Positions 14,013 through 22,014 of a stretch of 32,845 nt of DNA are shown one piece after another. The notes beneath the pieces were generated by a model, which made no database searches, was not told the DNA's origin, and worked only from the letters and a program-made list of their open reading frames with translations. Origin of the DNA: Gammaproteobacteria bacterium. Its GTDB lineage: Bacteria; Pseudomonadota; Gammaproteobacteria; DSM-19610. The position numbers and the translations under genes are program-made. Numbering within the stretch: the stretch's first letter is position 1; every line of letters begins with the position of its first letter. The stretch is taken from contig DRQL01000326.1 in NCBI GenBank assembly GCA_011371465.1, forward strand, positions 1 through 32,845. Reading direction: 5' to 3'.

Positions 14013-16433
14013 TTAGCGGTTGCGGTAGCGGTTCAGGTCAAACAGGCCGGAATCGACCGGCTGTTGCGCCGCGTAATGGTCCTGTAACCAGTCCGCCGTG
14101 TCCCAGAAGTCATAACGGGTGCGCCGGACACCGAACAGCCCTACAAAGCGTTCGTAGTCCTTGCGGGTCTCGATGTTTGCATAGCGCTCGGCAAAATCCT
14201 CTACCTGGGCCAGCTCGATGTCAAAAAAGAAATTGGGATAGGCGCCCTGCAGTCCCCGTACGACCGTCATGGTGTCGTGTTCCAGGTCACGTCGGTCATC
14301 CAGTTCACGACCTGCCTCGGTCGAGAACATGGAGCTGATGTTCTTGTAGGCCTTGTTATGGATCAGCGTGTAGGCGAGCCCCTGTTCCGTCGGGCTGTCG
14401 CTTCTGATCCTTACAAAGGTCAGGTCGGGAAAGACCTCCAGCTTCCGTCCCTGGATAGCGGCTACCTGCAGCATGGCCCGGTCCGCTCGTTGCACGGCCG
14501 ATTCGTTGCCACCCGGCTCGCAGGGTTGCGACTGGCAGTGGCCCAGTTCCCCGGGGGTTTCCGCCAGGCGGCCCAGCCGCTGCTGGATGCGCCGGTACAG
14601 CTCGGTTTGCGGGTCGTTGCTCCGGTAGCCGGTAACCACCTCGGTCTCCAGCCACTTGCTGGGAGCATGCAGGTATTTTTCCAGGTCGGCGCGAATGCCG
14701 GCGTACCAGGAATCGCGGATCTGCTTGCGCTGGCTGACCGGCAGGAAAGCCAGGAAATAGTCTTCGCCTTCCATGCGCAGGAAGTCCATGTACAGCCGGG
14801 TGTTCAGCTGGTGCCCTACATTCCCGTAGACATTGAAGCCCGCAACCAGCAGGTAGTGAATACGTTCCAGCAGCGGGTAGTCGATGACCCAGGCGGTCTC
14901 CGGGTAGTCACCTGCCAGACCGAAACTGACCGAGGCGCTGTCGAAATGCCGGAACACGGTCAGGGCGGCGTTGGGGTTGTTGCCATCCCCGTCCCAGATG
15001 AATCGCAGCGCCTGTTCCAGGTCCTGTTGCGGTAGCTTTTGAAAAAATGCCTGCTTGGCATTCATGTAGCCATTCAGCTTGCCCCAGTATTCCGTCCAGG
15101 CCGCAAACAGCCTCAGCGTATCGCCACGTTCCGAGGGCATGTCCAGGTCACCGGAAACGCTGTTAAGGAATTCGGGGTCGGCGGTGACCAGGTTGTGGTC
15201 CGGGTCAAAGAAGAACACCCAGAACTGGTCTTCGATGACATTGAGCGCGATCTGTCCGCGGCAAACCGGGCCCTTTACAAACCCTTCGATGAAGAAACGC
15301 GCGTCATCCAGCAGGAAGCGGTAGCGTGCATCGGGCGGTATGGCCTCAAAAACCCGGAACGGGTTCGATGCCACATCGAGCTGGTAGGGGGGCAGCTGGT
15401 CGACCGGGTAGTCGGGCTCCAGGAACAGCTGGCGATAGCGTGCCATCTTTTGTGGCGACAGCTCGTACACCACGTGGTTCTTGGCCACGATCGAAGCGCG
15501 GTAGGGGCGCAGGCGGTAGTAGAACGACGCCGTGCCCGGGTCGTCGTAGGGGCGCACGGTGGGGATTTCATCGATGGCCTGTCCGGGCGGGGTGAAGGAG
15601 CGGACCAGACGGTAGAATTCGCGCGGCGGGGTACCCGCAAAGTGGATGTGCGCCTGGAACAGGTGTTCGTACAGGTAGCGACTGACCAGTTTTTCCTTGT
15701 TGCCATCGGCATTGAAAAACGGCTCCCATTGCGCGATCTGCTGTGCCGCCTGTGGTGATGGCGCAGCCGGTGCCGGAACGGGAGAACCCTGGGCCAGCCA
15801 CTGCACCAGGGTTTTGTATTCCGTGTCACTGAGGTTGGGCATTGCATAAGGCATCCCCCACAGCGGGTGCCGGTCTGCATAGGCCTGGAATTCTTCGCGC
15901 TTCGGACAGACCTGCTCACGGTCCAGTGCCAGGTCGAAATCAGCCGACAGCATGCCGACCCGCGCCTGCGGGTGCAGCTGTTTGAGGCGCAACAGCTGGT
16001 ACAGCACCGATTGTTCCAGGTTCTCCCGTGGCGTCGCCTCCCCCTCGTTGAGCACGGTGTGGAAGCCCTTGTTGCGCCATTCCGCGGTGGTTCGGGCGTC
16101 GATGCCCAGGCGGGTCGGTTCGCTGCCGAGTATGCGAGTACCGTCATAGACCTTGACCGGGCTGGCGCCGCGTGTGATGCCGTCAAAAGAAGAAAGCTTC
16201 AGCTGGCAGGGTGCGTCGTAGCAGCCGTGGCAGACGATGCAGCGGCGTTCGAGTACCGGCTTGACACGGTGACGGTAGTCGACGGGCTGCTCCGGCAGGG
16301 TAAGTAACAGGTCATAGTCGACCCTTGCCTGTTCCCGGATCAGGTCGGGTTGTTTTACCGCGCAGGCTGCCAGGGCAATCATGGCGGCCAGCAGGGCGGC
16401 TAACAGGCGGTGTCTGTGCAGGAAGGCCGCCAT
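14013..16433 (-). CDS. cti: Fatty acid cis/trans isomerase (heme-binding)
   Basis: The 806-residue enzyme converts cis- to trans-unsaturated fatty acids in membrane lipids, a fast response to solvents, heat and other membrane stress. The N-terminal segment (residues 9-24) ends in a lipobox-like LAAC with C24, suggesting a lipoprotein or at least export. The cytochrome c-type motif C65-I-V-C68-H69 lies in RRCIVCHGCYDAPCQL, the hallmark of Cti. Length and the C-terminal RYANIETRKDYERFVGLFGVRRTRYDFWD match the family. It starts 2 nt after the stop of the FIST gene (TGACCATG), so both are likely co-translated. In Pseudomonas cti is usually alone; the FIST partner is notable. Confidence 0.95.
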   Translation of the reverse strand: MAAFLHRHRLLAALLAAMIALAACAVKQPDLIREQARVDYDLLLTLPEQPVDYRHRVKPVLERRCIVCHGCYDAPCQLKLSSFDGITRGASPVKVYDGTRILGSEPTRLGIDARTTAEWRNKGFHTVLNEGEATPRENLEQSVLYQLLRLKQLHPQARVGMLSADFDLALDREQVCPKREEFQAYADRHPLWGMPYAMPNLSDTEYKTLVQWLAQGSPVPAPAAPSPQAAQQIAQWEPFFNADGNKEKLVSRYLYEHLFQAHIHFAGTPPREFYRLVRSFTPPGQAIDEIPTVRPYDDPGTASFYYRLRPYRASIVAKNHVVYELSPQKMARYRQLFLEPDYPVDQLPPYQLDVASNPFRVFEAIPPDARYRFLLDDARFFIEGFVKGPVCRGQIALNVIEDQFWVFFFDPDHNLVTADPEFLNSVSGDLDMPSERGDTLRLFAAWTEYWGKLNGYMNAKQAFFQKLPQQDLEQALRFIWDGDGNNPNAALTVFRHFDSASVSFGLAGDYPETAWVIDYPLLERIHYLLVAGFNVYGNVGHQLNTRLYMDFLRMEGEDYFLAFLPVSQRKQIRDSWYAGIRADLEKYLHAPSKWLETEVVTGYRSNDPQTELYRRIQQRLGRLAETPGELGHCQSQPCEPGGNESAVQRADRAMLQVAAIQGRKLEVFPDLTFVRIRSDSPTEQGLAYTLIHNKAYKNISSMFSTEAGRELDDRRDLEHDTMTVVRGLQGAYPNFFFDIELAQVEDFAERYANIETRKDYERFVGLFGVRRTRYDFWDTADWLQDHYAAQQPVDSGLFDLNRYRNR

Positions 16434-16435
16434 GG

Positions 16436-17563
16436 TCAGTTGAAAACCGTGAGTACGCCCGTGTATCCGTATAACTGGTCGTTGAAAATCTCGCCGTTGG
16501 CGAAAAAACCGACCAGCGGGAATTCACCGAGCGTAGCCTCGATCATCTTCAGCTCGGCGGAGGGTTCGCCGAACAGGTCCTGCCCACGGCCCAGGCAGGA
16601 GAAGTACAGGCCGCCACGCGGGGTCCCGGGTACCCGGCGTTTCAGGTCATCCAGCATGCGCTGCATATCCTCGCGGGCGGTGTTGCTGTCACGACGGCAG
16701 AAGTGCAGCGCCTGGCCCGGGTGCACCAGGTCCCCGATGGCGAGACGTTTGCCGCGGGTGTCGATGCCGACCAGATTGCGCACCAGGTAGTCGCCGGTGT
16801 CCGATCCCTTGATGGGCAGACCGGCAAAAATATAACCGGCGGCACGGTTGAGGTCGCGTGCCAGTATCTCACCAATGTCCTCGCGGAAGACATCCAGCGC
16901 CGGCCGATCGTCGATACGGTTGATGACGTTGTTGGCGCAGTCGGTAATGGCGTGTTTGCCCGCAATCGGGCTGCAGCCCTGGCTCAGCCCGGTGGCAATC
17001 GATACCTGGTCGTTGAAGACCACGCCCGACAGCCCGCCTTCCAGCAGTTCATCGGCAATCTGCGGGTGGGCGCCGTGCGAAGAACTCAGTCCGCCCAGCA
17101 GGTAGCCGCCGGGCAGCTCACCATGCAGCTGGCCCAGCAGCATGGGCAGGTTGTTATTGCCGGGATCTCCGTGCACTACCGCCACGTGGCTCTCGGACTG
17201 CTGCAGCCAGTCGTCCCAGGCGCCCGGCAGGTGGTCGGCGGCGCGGTTGTAAAAAGGCAGTACCCGGTAACTGTGTTCGGGGAAGCAGCCGATCATGGCG
17301 GCCATGGCGGATACCTGCGCGTATTCCGTACCGCTGGCGCAGATGCCGATGCCCACGGTCCCGATCCAGTGTTCGATGCCGGTTTCGGCACGAAAGCGGT
17401 CCAGGATCAGTTGCAGTTCATTGGCGAAACTGTCGGTAACGTACAGGAAACCCAGGTTGGCTTCTGCCGGGACGTCACCGATCTGGCGCAGGCAGTCCGT
17501 TACCGCCGGATCGCGGTCGGCTGAGCGGGTATGACCGAGCAGAAAAGCGGGGCATGTGTTCAT
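16436..17563 (-). CDS. FIST domain protein (FIST_N plus FIST_C)
   Basis: The 375-residue soluble protein has an N-terminal FIST domain (about 20-215, with LGFLYVTDSFANELQLILDRF and GTVGIGICASGTEYA) and a FIST_C domain (about 225-365, with LVRNLVGIDTRGKRLAIGD and FFANGEIF..LYGYTGVLTVF). FIST domains are predicted small-ligand sensors, often joined to signalling modules; here no effector domain is attached. The gene lies 2 nt before cti and about 28 bp after the phosphoribulokinase terminator, so it probably opens the cti transcript. A role in sensing for, or assisting, the isomerase is inferred from position only. Confidence 0.92.
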   Translation of the reverse strand: MNTCPAFLLGHTRSADRDPAVTDCLRQIGDVPAEANLGFLYVTDSFANELQLILDRFRAETGIEHWIGTVGIGICASGTEYAQVSAMAAMIGCFPEHSYRVLPFYNRAADHLPGAWDDWLQQSESHVAVVHGDPGNNNLPMLLGQLHGELPGGYLLGGLSSSHGAHPQIADELLEGGLSGVVFNDQVSIATGLSQGCSPIAGKHAITDCANNVINRIDDRPALDVFREDIGEILARDLNRAAGYIFAGLPIKGSDTGDYLVRNLVGIDTRGKRLAIGDLVHPGQALHFCRRDSNTAREDMQRMLDDLKRRVPGTPRGGLYFSCLGRGQDLFGEPSAELKMIEATLGEFPLVGFFANGEIFNDQLYGYTGVLTVFN

Positions 17564-17576
17564 CAGGGTTGCCTGT

Positions 17577-17612
17577 AAAAAAGGGGGCGTCAGCTGGCCG
17601 CTGTACGCCCCC
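17577..17612 (-). terminator. Intrinsic terminator of the phosphoribulokinase gene
   Basis: On the minus strand GGGGGCGT and ACGCCCCC pair (17612-17605 with 17590-17583) around a 14-nt loop, followed directly by six T residues (17582-17577). It lies 27 bp past the kinase stop and before the FIST gene, which separates the two transcripts unless there is readthrough. Confidence 0.85.
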
Positions 17613-17639
17613 TGGAATGCGGGTTGCCGAAGGGTCCGG

Positions 17640-18518
17640 TCAGCCCGTTTTTTTGTCGGACATCATTTTTTCAATGATGGGAGCCAGGATGATCTCGATG
17701 GCAAACCCCATTTTGCCGCCCGGTACCACGATCGAGTTGCGCCGCGACATGAACGAGCTGTCCAGCATGTTCAGCAGGTAGGGGAAATCCACGTTCAGCT
17801 TGGCGGGGTCGCGGAAACGAATCACCACAAAACTTTCATCCGGTGTCGGGATGTCACGGGCAATGAACGGGTTCGAGGTATCGACGGTGGGAACCCGCTG
17901 GAAATTGATGTCCGTGCGTGAGAACTGCGGGGTGATGTAGTGCACGTAATCGTGCATGCGGCGCAGGATGGTGTCGGTGACGGCTTCTGCCGAATAGCCG
18001 CGCTGCGCGCAGTCGCGATGAATTTTCTGGATCCACTCCAGGTTGACCAGCGGTACCACGCCGATCAGCAGATCGACGAACTGGGCGATGTTGGTGGTGC
18101 CATCCACGGCGCCGCCGTGCAGGCCCTCGTAGAACAGCAGGTCGGTGCCCGGCGGAATGGTTTCCCAGGGCGTGAACTCACCGGGCTTCTGGCCAAACGG
18201 TTCGGCTTCTTCCTCGCTGTGCAGGTAATAGCGGCGCTCACAGCTGCCCGTGTCGCCGTAGGTTTTGAAGGTCTCCGCGATCTTGTCGAACAGGTTGGCT
18301 TCGGGACCAAAGTGGCTGAAATTGCGGTTGCCCTCTTCTTCGGCCTTCGCCATGGCTTCTTTCATGGCCGCGCGGTCGTAGCGGTGGTAGCTGTCCCCTT
18401 CGATGACCGCCGGGTTGACGCCCTCTCGACGGAAAATGTGTTCGAAGGCCACCTTGACCGTGGTAGTGCCTGCGCCGGAGGACCCGGTTACCGCAATTAC
18501 TGGATGTTTCTTGGACAT
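17640..18518 (-). CDS. cbbP: Phosphoribulokinase (proteobacterial class)
   Basis: The enzyme phosphorylates ribulose-5-phosphate to the RubisCO substrate RuBP. The start at 18518 has AGGAGA 6 nt upstream and gives 292 residues, the usual length of the octameric proteobacterial form. The P-loop GSSGAGTT is at residues 12-19, the catalytic-base region EGDSYHRYDR at 40-49, and the Walker-B-like LLFYEGLHGG near 130-140. Related non-autotrophic PrkB proteins exist in enterics, but the sulfide oxidation and Cbb genes in this window favour a Calvin-cycle role. It is monocistronic: a long structured leader upstream and a strong terminator downstream. Confidence 0.94.
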   Translation of the reverse strand: MSKKHPVIAVTGSSGAGTTTVKVAFEHIFRREGVNPAVIEGDSYHRYDRAAMKEAMAKAEEEGNRNFSHFGPEANLFDKIAETFKTYGDTGSCERRYYLHSEEEAEPFGQKPGEFTPWETIPPGTDLLFYEGLHGGAVDGTTNIAQFVDLLIGVVPLVNLEWIQKIHRDCAQRGYSAEAVTDTILRRMHDYVHYITPQFSRTDINFQRVPTVDTSNPFIARDIPTPDESFVVIRFRDPAKLNVDFPYLLNMLDSSFMSRRNSIVVPGGKMGFAIEIILAPIIEKMMSDKKTG

Positions 18519-18534
18519 GCCAATCTCCTGAAAA

Positions 18535-18575
18535 ACAGTTCTTGAAAAGCTGTGGCACCCTGCCGGGGCAGGGTG
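18535..18575 (-). promoter_or_regulatory. Structured leader of the phosphoribulokinase gene
   Basis: Two dyads lie just upstream of the ribosome binding site. ACAGTTCTTGAAAAGCTGT (18535-18553) is an imperfect palindrome. CACCCTGCC/GGCAGGGTG (18556-18564 and 18567-18575) is a perfect 9-bp inverted repeat with almost no loop. There is no U-tract directly after the strong hairpin, so it is not a simple attenuator. An operator or an mRNA-stabilising structure is possible. Confidence 0.5.
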
Positions 18576-18675
18576 TCGATATTCGGTATTCCGGTTCGTC
18601 GCGCAGCGCACCCGTAGCGCGAAATCCGGTAGCGCACACCATCGGCTGCAGACCGGAACCGCGTATTGAACCACT

Positions 18676-18725
18676 TTTATACGGTGAGCGACAACTTCAA
18701 TATAACTATATGTAAATAAATATTA
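18676..18725 (-). promoter_or_regulatory. AT-rich promoter region of the phosphoribulokinase gene, possible CbbR half-sites
   Basis: On the minus strand TATAAA (18681-18676) is a plausible -10. Upstream, overlapping TNA-N7-TNA matches occur at 18703-18715 (TAACTATATGTAA) and 18713-18725 (TAAATAAATATTA), the pattern reported for CbbR. AT-rich DNA gives such matches by chance, so this is weak evidence. No clear -35 is seen. The 352-bp gap otherwise holds the leader dyads and one dispersed repeat. Confidence 0.35.
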
Positions 18726-18766
18726 TTTCAGCCGCGCGCGGGTCGGAACCCAGGTTATTGAAAACA

Positions 18767-18794
18767 CTGGATCCCGGTCTTCACCGGGATGTCG
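18767..18794 (-). repeat. Dispersed TGGATxCCGG-type palindromic repeat, copy B
   Basis: The hairpin ATCCCGG-TCTTCA-CCGGGAT (18771-18790) sits between TGG and GTCG, sharing the TGGATxCCGG...CCGGxATGxCG layout with the reverse complement of copy A at 13287-13316. GAAAACAC also occurs just beside both copies. Confidence 0.65.
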
Positions 18795-18870
18795 ACAAAG
18801 ACGTCGTCCGGAGATCCCCGGAAATAACGGAATCTTGCCGGCAGTCACTGTTTGCAGCAGCGGCAATGGC

Positions 18871-19569
18871 TCAGCGGCGCTGGAACACGAGGTCCCACAC
18901 CCCGTGTCCGAGGCGCTGACCGCGACGTTCAAAACGGGTGACCGGCCGGTAGGCGGGTCGTTCGGAACAGGCTCCGGAAGTGTTGCAGTTGACGAAATCC
19001 GCCGCGGTTTGCATAACCGCAAGCATGTGCCGGGCGTAGGGCTCCCAGTCCGTTGCCATGTGCAAGCGGCCACCGGTTTTCAGTTTGCGCGCCACACGCT
19101 CGACAAAGGCAGGTTGCACGATGCGTCGTTTATGGTGTTTGCGTTTCGGCCAGGGGTCCGGAAAAAACAGCAGTACCCGGTCCAGGCAGCCGTCCGGCAG
19201 GCAACGGTCCAGTACCTCGACCGCATCGTGGCAATAGACCCGGACATTTTCCAGCGCCCGTTCATCCAGCTCGATCAGCAGGTGTCCCACACCGGGACGG
19301 TGCACCTCGATGCCAATAAAATCGGACTGTGGTTCCGCCGCCGCCATCGCGGCCAGGCTGGCGCCGTTGCCGAAGCCGATCTCCAGGGTCAGCGGCGCGT
19401 GGCGTCCGAATACCTGCGCCGGGTCCAGCTTGCCGGAGGCGGACAACCCGAAGCGGGGCCACAGTTCGTCCAGTGCCTTCTGCTGTCCGGGCGTCAGGCG
19501 GCCTTCGCGGCGGACGAAAGATCGAATGCGCCTGCGTTGCGCGTCTGTGGTATGTTTACTGCTATGCAT
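18871..19569 (-). CDS. trmB: tRNA (guanine-N7-)-methyltransferase
   Basis: The 232-residue enzyme makes m7G46 in the tRNA variable loop. The SAM-binding motif LEIGFGNGASLAAMA is near residues 61-75, FIGIEVHRPGVGHLL follows, and the diagnostic FFPDPWPKRKHHKRRIVQ is near 134-152. Its C-terminal TRFERRGQRLGHGVWDL segment is typical. Length is normal. It starts 55 bp from the divergent MscS gene. Nothing unusual is seen. Confidence 0.96.
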   Translation of the reverse strand: MHSSKHTTDAQRRRIRSFVRREGRLTPGQQKALDELWPRFGLSASGKLDPAQVFGRHAPLTLEIGFGNGASLAAMAAAEPQSDFIGIEVHRPGVGHLLIELDERALENVRVYCHDAVEVLDRCLPDGCLDRVLLFFPDPWPKRKHHKRRIVQPAFVERVARKLKTGGRLHMATDWEPYARHMLAVMQTAADFVNCNTSGACSERPAYRPVTRFERRGQRLGHGVWDLVFQRR

Positions 19570-19624
19570 GTAATGACCGTGTTGCTGTCAGCTCCGCTGT
19601 GGCGGAATCCGGGATTATACGGCC

Positions 19625-20926
19625 TTGTTTAACGAGTATCTGGGTAAAATAATCGACTGGCTGAGCCAGCTGAACTACGCCCACCTGGGTGCCGAGGTGG
19701 TCGTGCTTGCAGTGGCTGCCACGGTCGCGCTGGTAGTGCACCGCAAGCTGGGCCAGTTCCTGATCGAATCCACGTCCGGCATCGACAGTCGCCACATCAA
19801 GCGTTTCACGCTGCGCAGCCTGCAGCGTATTGTTTTTCCCCTGAGCATGTTGCTGGTTGCGCTGATCGGCAAGGGCATCCTGCAACACCTGCAGATGCAC
19901 GTGCTGCTGCTGGAACTGGTGGTGCCGCTGATGTTGTCGCTGGCGGGTATCCGCCTGGCGGTCTACGTGTTGCGCAAGGGGCTGCGGCCCGGTCCTGCGG
20001 CCAAAGCCTGGGAAACCCTGATCAGCACCTCGATCTGGCTGCTGGTCGCCCTGCACCTGCTGGGCTGGTTGCCGGACATCGCCAGGGTGCTGGATGCCTT
20101 TGGCTACACCTTCGGTTCCGTGCGTATCTCCCTGTTCACCGTGCTGCAGTTTGCCGTTGCGGTAGGTGCGCTGATGGTGCTGGCGACCTGGTTGTCGAAT
20201 GCCGTCGAGCAGGGCCTGTCGCGCTCGACGCATATCAGCGCGGGGATCAAGGTCGGGCTGGCCAAGACCATCAAGTTCGGGCTGTACACCCTGGCCGGCC
20301 TGTTGTCCCTCAACGCGGTCGGCATCGATCTCAGCGCCCTGACGGTGTTCGGTGGCGCGCTGGGTGTTGGTATCGGTTTCGGCCTGCAGCGTATCGCCAG
20401 CAACTTCATCAGTGGCTTCATCCTGGTATTCGACGGTTCCATCCGGCCCGGCGATGTCATCAGCATCAACCAGAAATTCGGCTGGGTACAGGAACTGCGC
20501 GCCCGTTATATCGTGGTGCGCGACCGGGACGGTGTCGAGACGCTGATCCCGAACGAGAACCTGATTACCACCGAGGTCATCAACTGGAGTTACAGCGACA
20601 AGCAGGTGCGCATCAAGTTGCCGGTGCAGATCAGTTACGACGATGATCCCGAAGAGGCCATGGAGATCCTGCTGAAAGCATCGGAGTGCTGTGAGCGCGT
20701 GCTGAAGGATCCACCTGCCGCGGCGCGCCTGACCGGGTTCGGGGACAGCGGTATCGAGCTGGAGCTCAGGGTATGGATCTACGACCCGGAAGACGGCGTC
20801 GGCAATGTGCGCAGTGATCTCAATGTGGTGATCTGGAAAGGGTTCAGGGAGGCCGGGATCACGATCCCTTACCCGCAACGTGACCTGCACGTCCGGGCGC
20901 TGCCCGATGGGGCGGTGGCTTCCTGA
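19625..20926 (+). CDS. MscS-family mechanosensitive ion channel
   Basis: The 433-residue membrane protein has four to five N-terminal helices, then the MscS core. The pore-lining helix with its Gly/Ala pattern is LSALTVFGGALGVGIGFGLQRIASNFISG (about 238-266), followed by the beta domain ILVFDGSIRPGDVISINQKFGWVQELRARYIVVRDRDGVETLIPNENLI. It releases solutes on osmotic downshock. It is larger than E. coli MscS (286), with extra N-terminal helices as in YjeP/YnaI-like members. Only a TTG start is available between the upstream in-frame stop and the first conserved residues; no in-frame ATG or GTG exists there, and the ribosome binding site is weak, so the exact start is uncertain. Confidence 0.9.
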   Translation: MFNEYLGKIIDWLSQLNYAHLGAEVVVLAVAATVALVVHRKLGQFLIESTSGIDSRHIKRFTLRSLQRIVFPLSMLLVALIGKGILQHLQMHVLLLELVVPLMLSLAGIRLAVYVLRKGLRPGPAAKAWETLISTSIWLLVALHLLGWLPDIARVLDAFGYTFGSVRISLFTVLQFAVAVGALMVLATWLSNAVEQGLSRSTHISAGIKVGLAKTIKFGLYTLAGLLSLNAVGIDLSALTVFGGALGVGIGFGLQRIASNFISGFILVFDGSIRPGDVISINQKFGWVQELRARYIVVRDRDGVETLIPNENLITTEVINWSYSDKQVRIKLPVQISYDDDPEEAMEILLKASECCERVLKDPPAAARLTGFGDSGIELELRVWIYDPEDGVGNVRSDLNVVIWKGFREAGITIPYPQRDLHVRALPDGAVAS

Positions 20927-20928
20927 TT

Positions 20929-20958
20929 GTTGGGTTACGCTGCGCTAACCCAACCTAC
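20929..20958 (-). repeat. REP-like palindrome, cluster 2 copy 4
   Basis: Reverse orientation with arms GTTGGGTTA/TAACCCAAC: a C-to-T change in one arm is matched by G-to-A in the other relative to cluster 1. It lies 2 bp after the MscS stop. Confidence 0.9.
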
Positions 20959-20997
20959 GGAACCGGTAACAGCAACCTGACCACGTATCGTAATACC

Positions 20998-21027
20998 GTA
21001 GGTCGGATTAGCGAAGCGTAATCCGAC
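20998..21027 (+). repeat. REP-like palindrome, cluster 2 copy 5
   Basis: Forward orientation with arms GTCGGATTA/TAATCCGAC, again a paired substitution, and loop GCGAAGCG. Confidence 0.9.
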
Positions 21028-21075
21028 AGACACATCAGAGGTAGTGCCGGTCTTGCCCCGTGGTTGAGCGGCATT

Positions 21076-21105
21076 GTTGGGTTACGCTGCGCTAACCCAA
21101 CCTAC
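21076..21105 (-). repeat. REP-like palindrome, cluster 2 copy 6
   Basis: Reverse copy, identical over 30 bp to copy 4 and exactly 147 bp further on. Confidence 0.9.
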
Positions 21106-21136
21106 GGAATCGGTAATAGTGGCGTGACTCCCAACC

Positions 21137-21166
21137 GTAGGTCGGATTAGCGCAGCGTAATCCGAC
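21137..21166 (+). repeat. REP-like palindrome, cluster 2 copy 7
   Basis: Forward copy with the same arms as copy 5. It ends 11 bp before the thiG stop codon. Copies 4-5 and 6-7 form two inverted pairs, a BIME-like arrangement; the rest of this 251-bp gap is spacer. Confidence 0.9.
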
Positions 21167-21177
21167 AAAAGCACTAT

Positions 21178-21990
21178 TCAGAAAAACGTCCCGTCCACCG
21201 GCGAAGAGGCACTGGCAAAACGTTTTCTCGGAATCCGTCCGGCGAGGAAGGATTCACGTCCGGCTTCGATGGCCTTCTTCATGGCCGAAGCCATCAGCAC
21301 CGGGTCCTGTGCACCGGCAATGGCGGTATTCATCAACACCCCGTCGCAGCCCAGCTCCATGGCAATGGCCGAATCCGAGGCGCAGCCGACACCTGCGTCC
21401 ACCAGGATCGGCACGTCGGCATTTTCAACGATGGTACGGATGTTATACGGGTTACGAATCCCCAGCCCGGAACCGATGGGCGCGGCCAGCGGCATGACGG
21501 CAACACAACCCATCTCTTCCAGCCGTTTGGCGATAATGGGATCGTCGTTGGTATACACCATCACCCGGAAACCATCCGCGATCAGGGTCTCTGCGGCACT
21601 CAGGGTCTGGGTAATATCGGGGAACAGGGTCTTTTCATCGCCCAGTACTTCCAGCTTGACCAGGTTGTGCCCGTCCAGCAGTTCCCGCGCCAGGCGGCAG
21701 GTGCGTACCGCGTCGGCTTCGGTGTAGCAGCCGGCGGTGTTGGGCAGGTAGGTATAGCGGTCCGGCGGCAGCACATCCAGCAGGCTGGGTTCGTCTGCGT
21801 TCTGGCCGATGTTGGTGCGGCGTATGGCGACCGTGATGATTTGTGCGCCGCTGGCCTCGACGGCCAGCCGGGTCTCTTCCATGTCCCGGTATTTGCCGGT
21901 GCCGACCAGTAGCCGCGACTGGTACTCGACACCATCGATCATCAACGGGTCCGGGTTTCCGGGGGCTGCGCTTTTCATCACACTCGACAT
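21178..21990 (-). CDS. thiG: Thiazole synthase
   Basis: ThiG builds the thiazole phosphate of thiamine from deoxyxylulose-5-phosphate, dehydroglycine or glycine imine, and the thiocarboxylate of ThiS. The 270-residue product has the TIM-barrel signatures SRLLVGTGKYRD, the catalytic-Lys region NLVKLEVLGDEKTLFPD, MPLAAPIGSGLGIRNPYNI and the phosphate-binding DAGVGCASDSAIAMELGCDGVLMNTAIAGA. The start has AGGAG 6-8 nt upstream. It follows thiS by 24 bp in the same direction. No other thi gene lies in the window. Confidence 0.97.
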   Translation of the reverse strand: MSSVMKSAAPGNPDPLMIDGVEYQSRLLVGTGKYRDMEETRLAVEASGAQIITVAIRRTNIGQNADEPSLLDVLPPDRYTYLPNTAGCYTEADAVRTCRLARELLDGHNLVKLEVLGDEKTLFPDITQTLSAAETLIADGFRVMVYTNDDPIIAKRLEEMGCVAVMPLAAPIGSGLGIRNPYNIRTIVENADVPILVDAGVGCASDSAIAMELGCDGVLMNTAIAGAQDPVLMASAMKKAIEAGRESFLAGRIPRKRFASASSPVDGTFF

Positions 21991-22014
21991 GTTGTTCTCC
22001 TGAAAAAGGATGGG

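Noticed and set aside
19562..20890. 442-codon frame antisense to the MscS gene, very rich in Gln, His and Asp
   Set aside because: Composition is the complement of Leu/Val-rich membrane codons; the plus-strand gene is a clear MscS protein.
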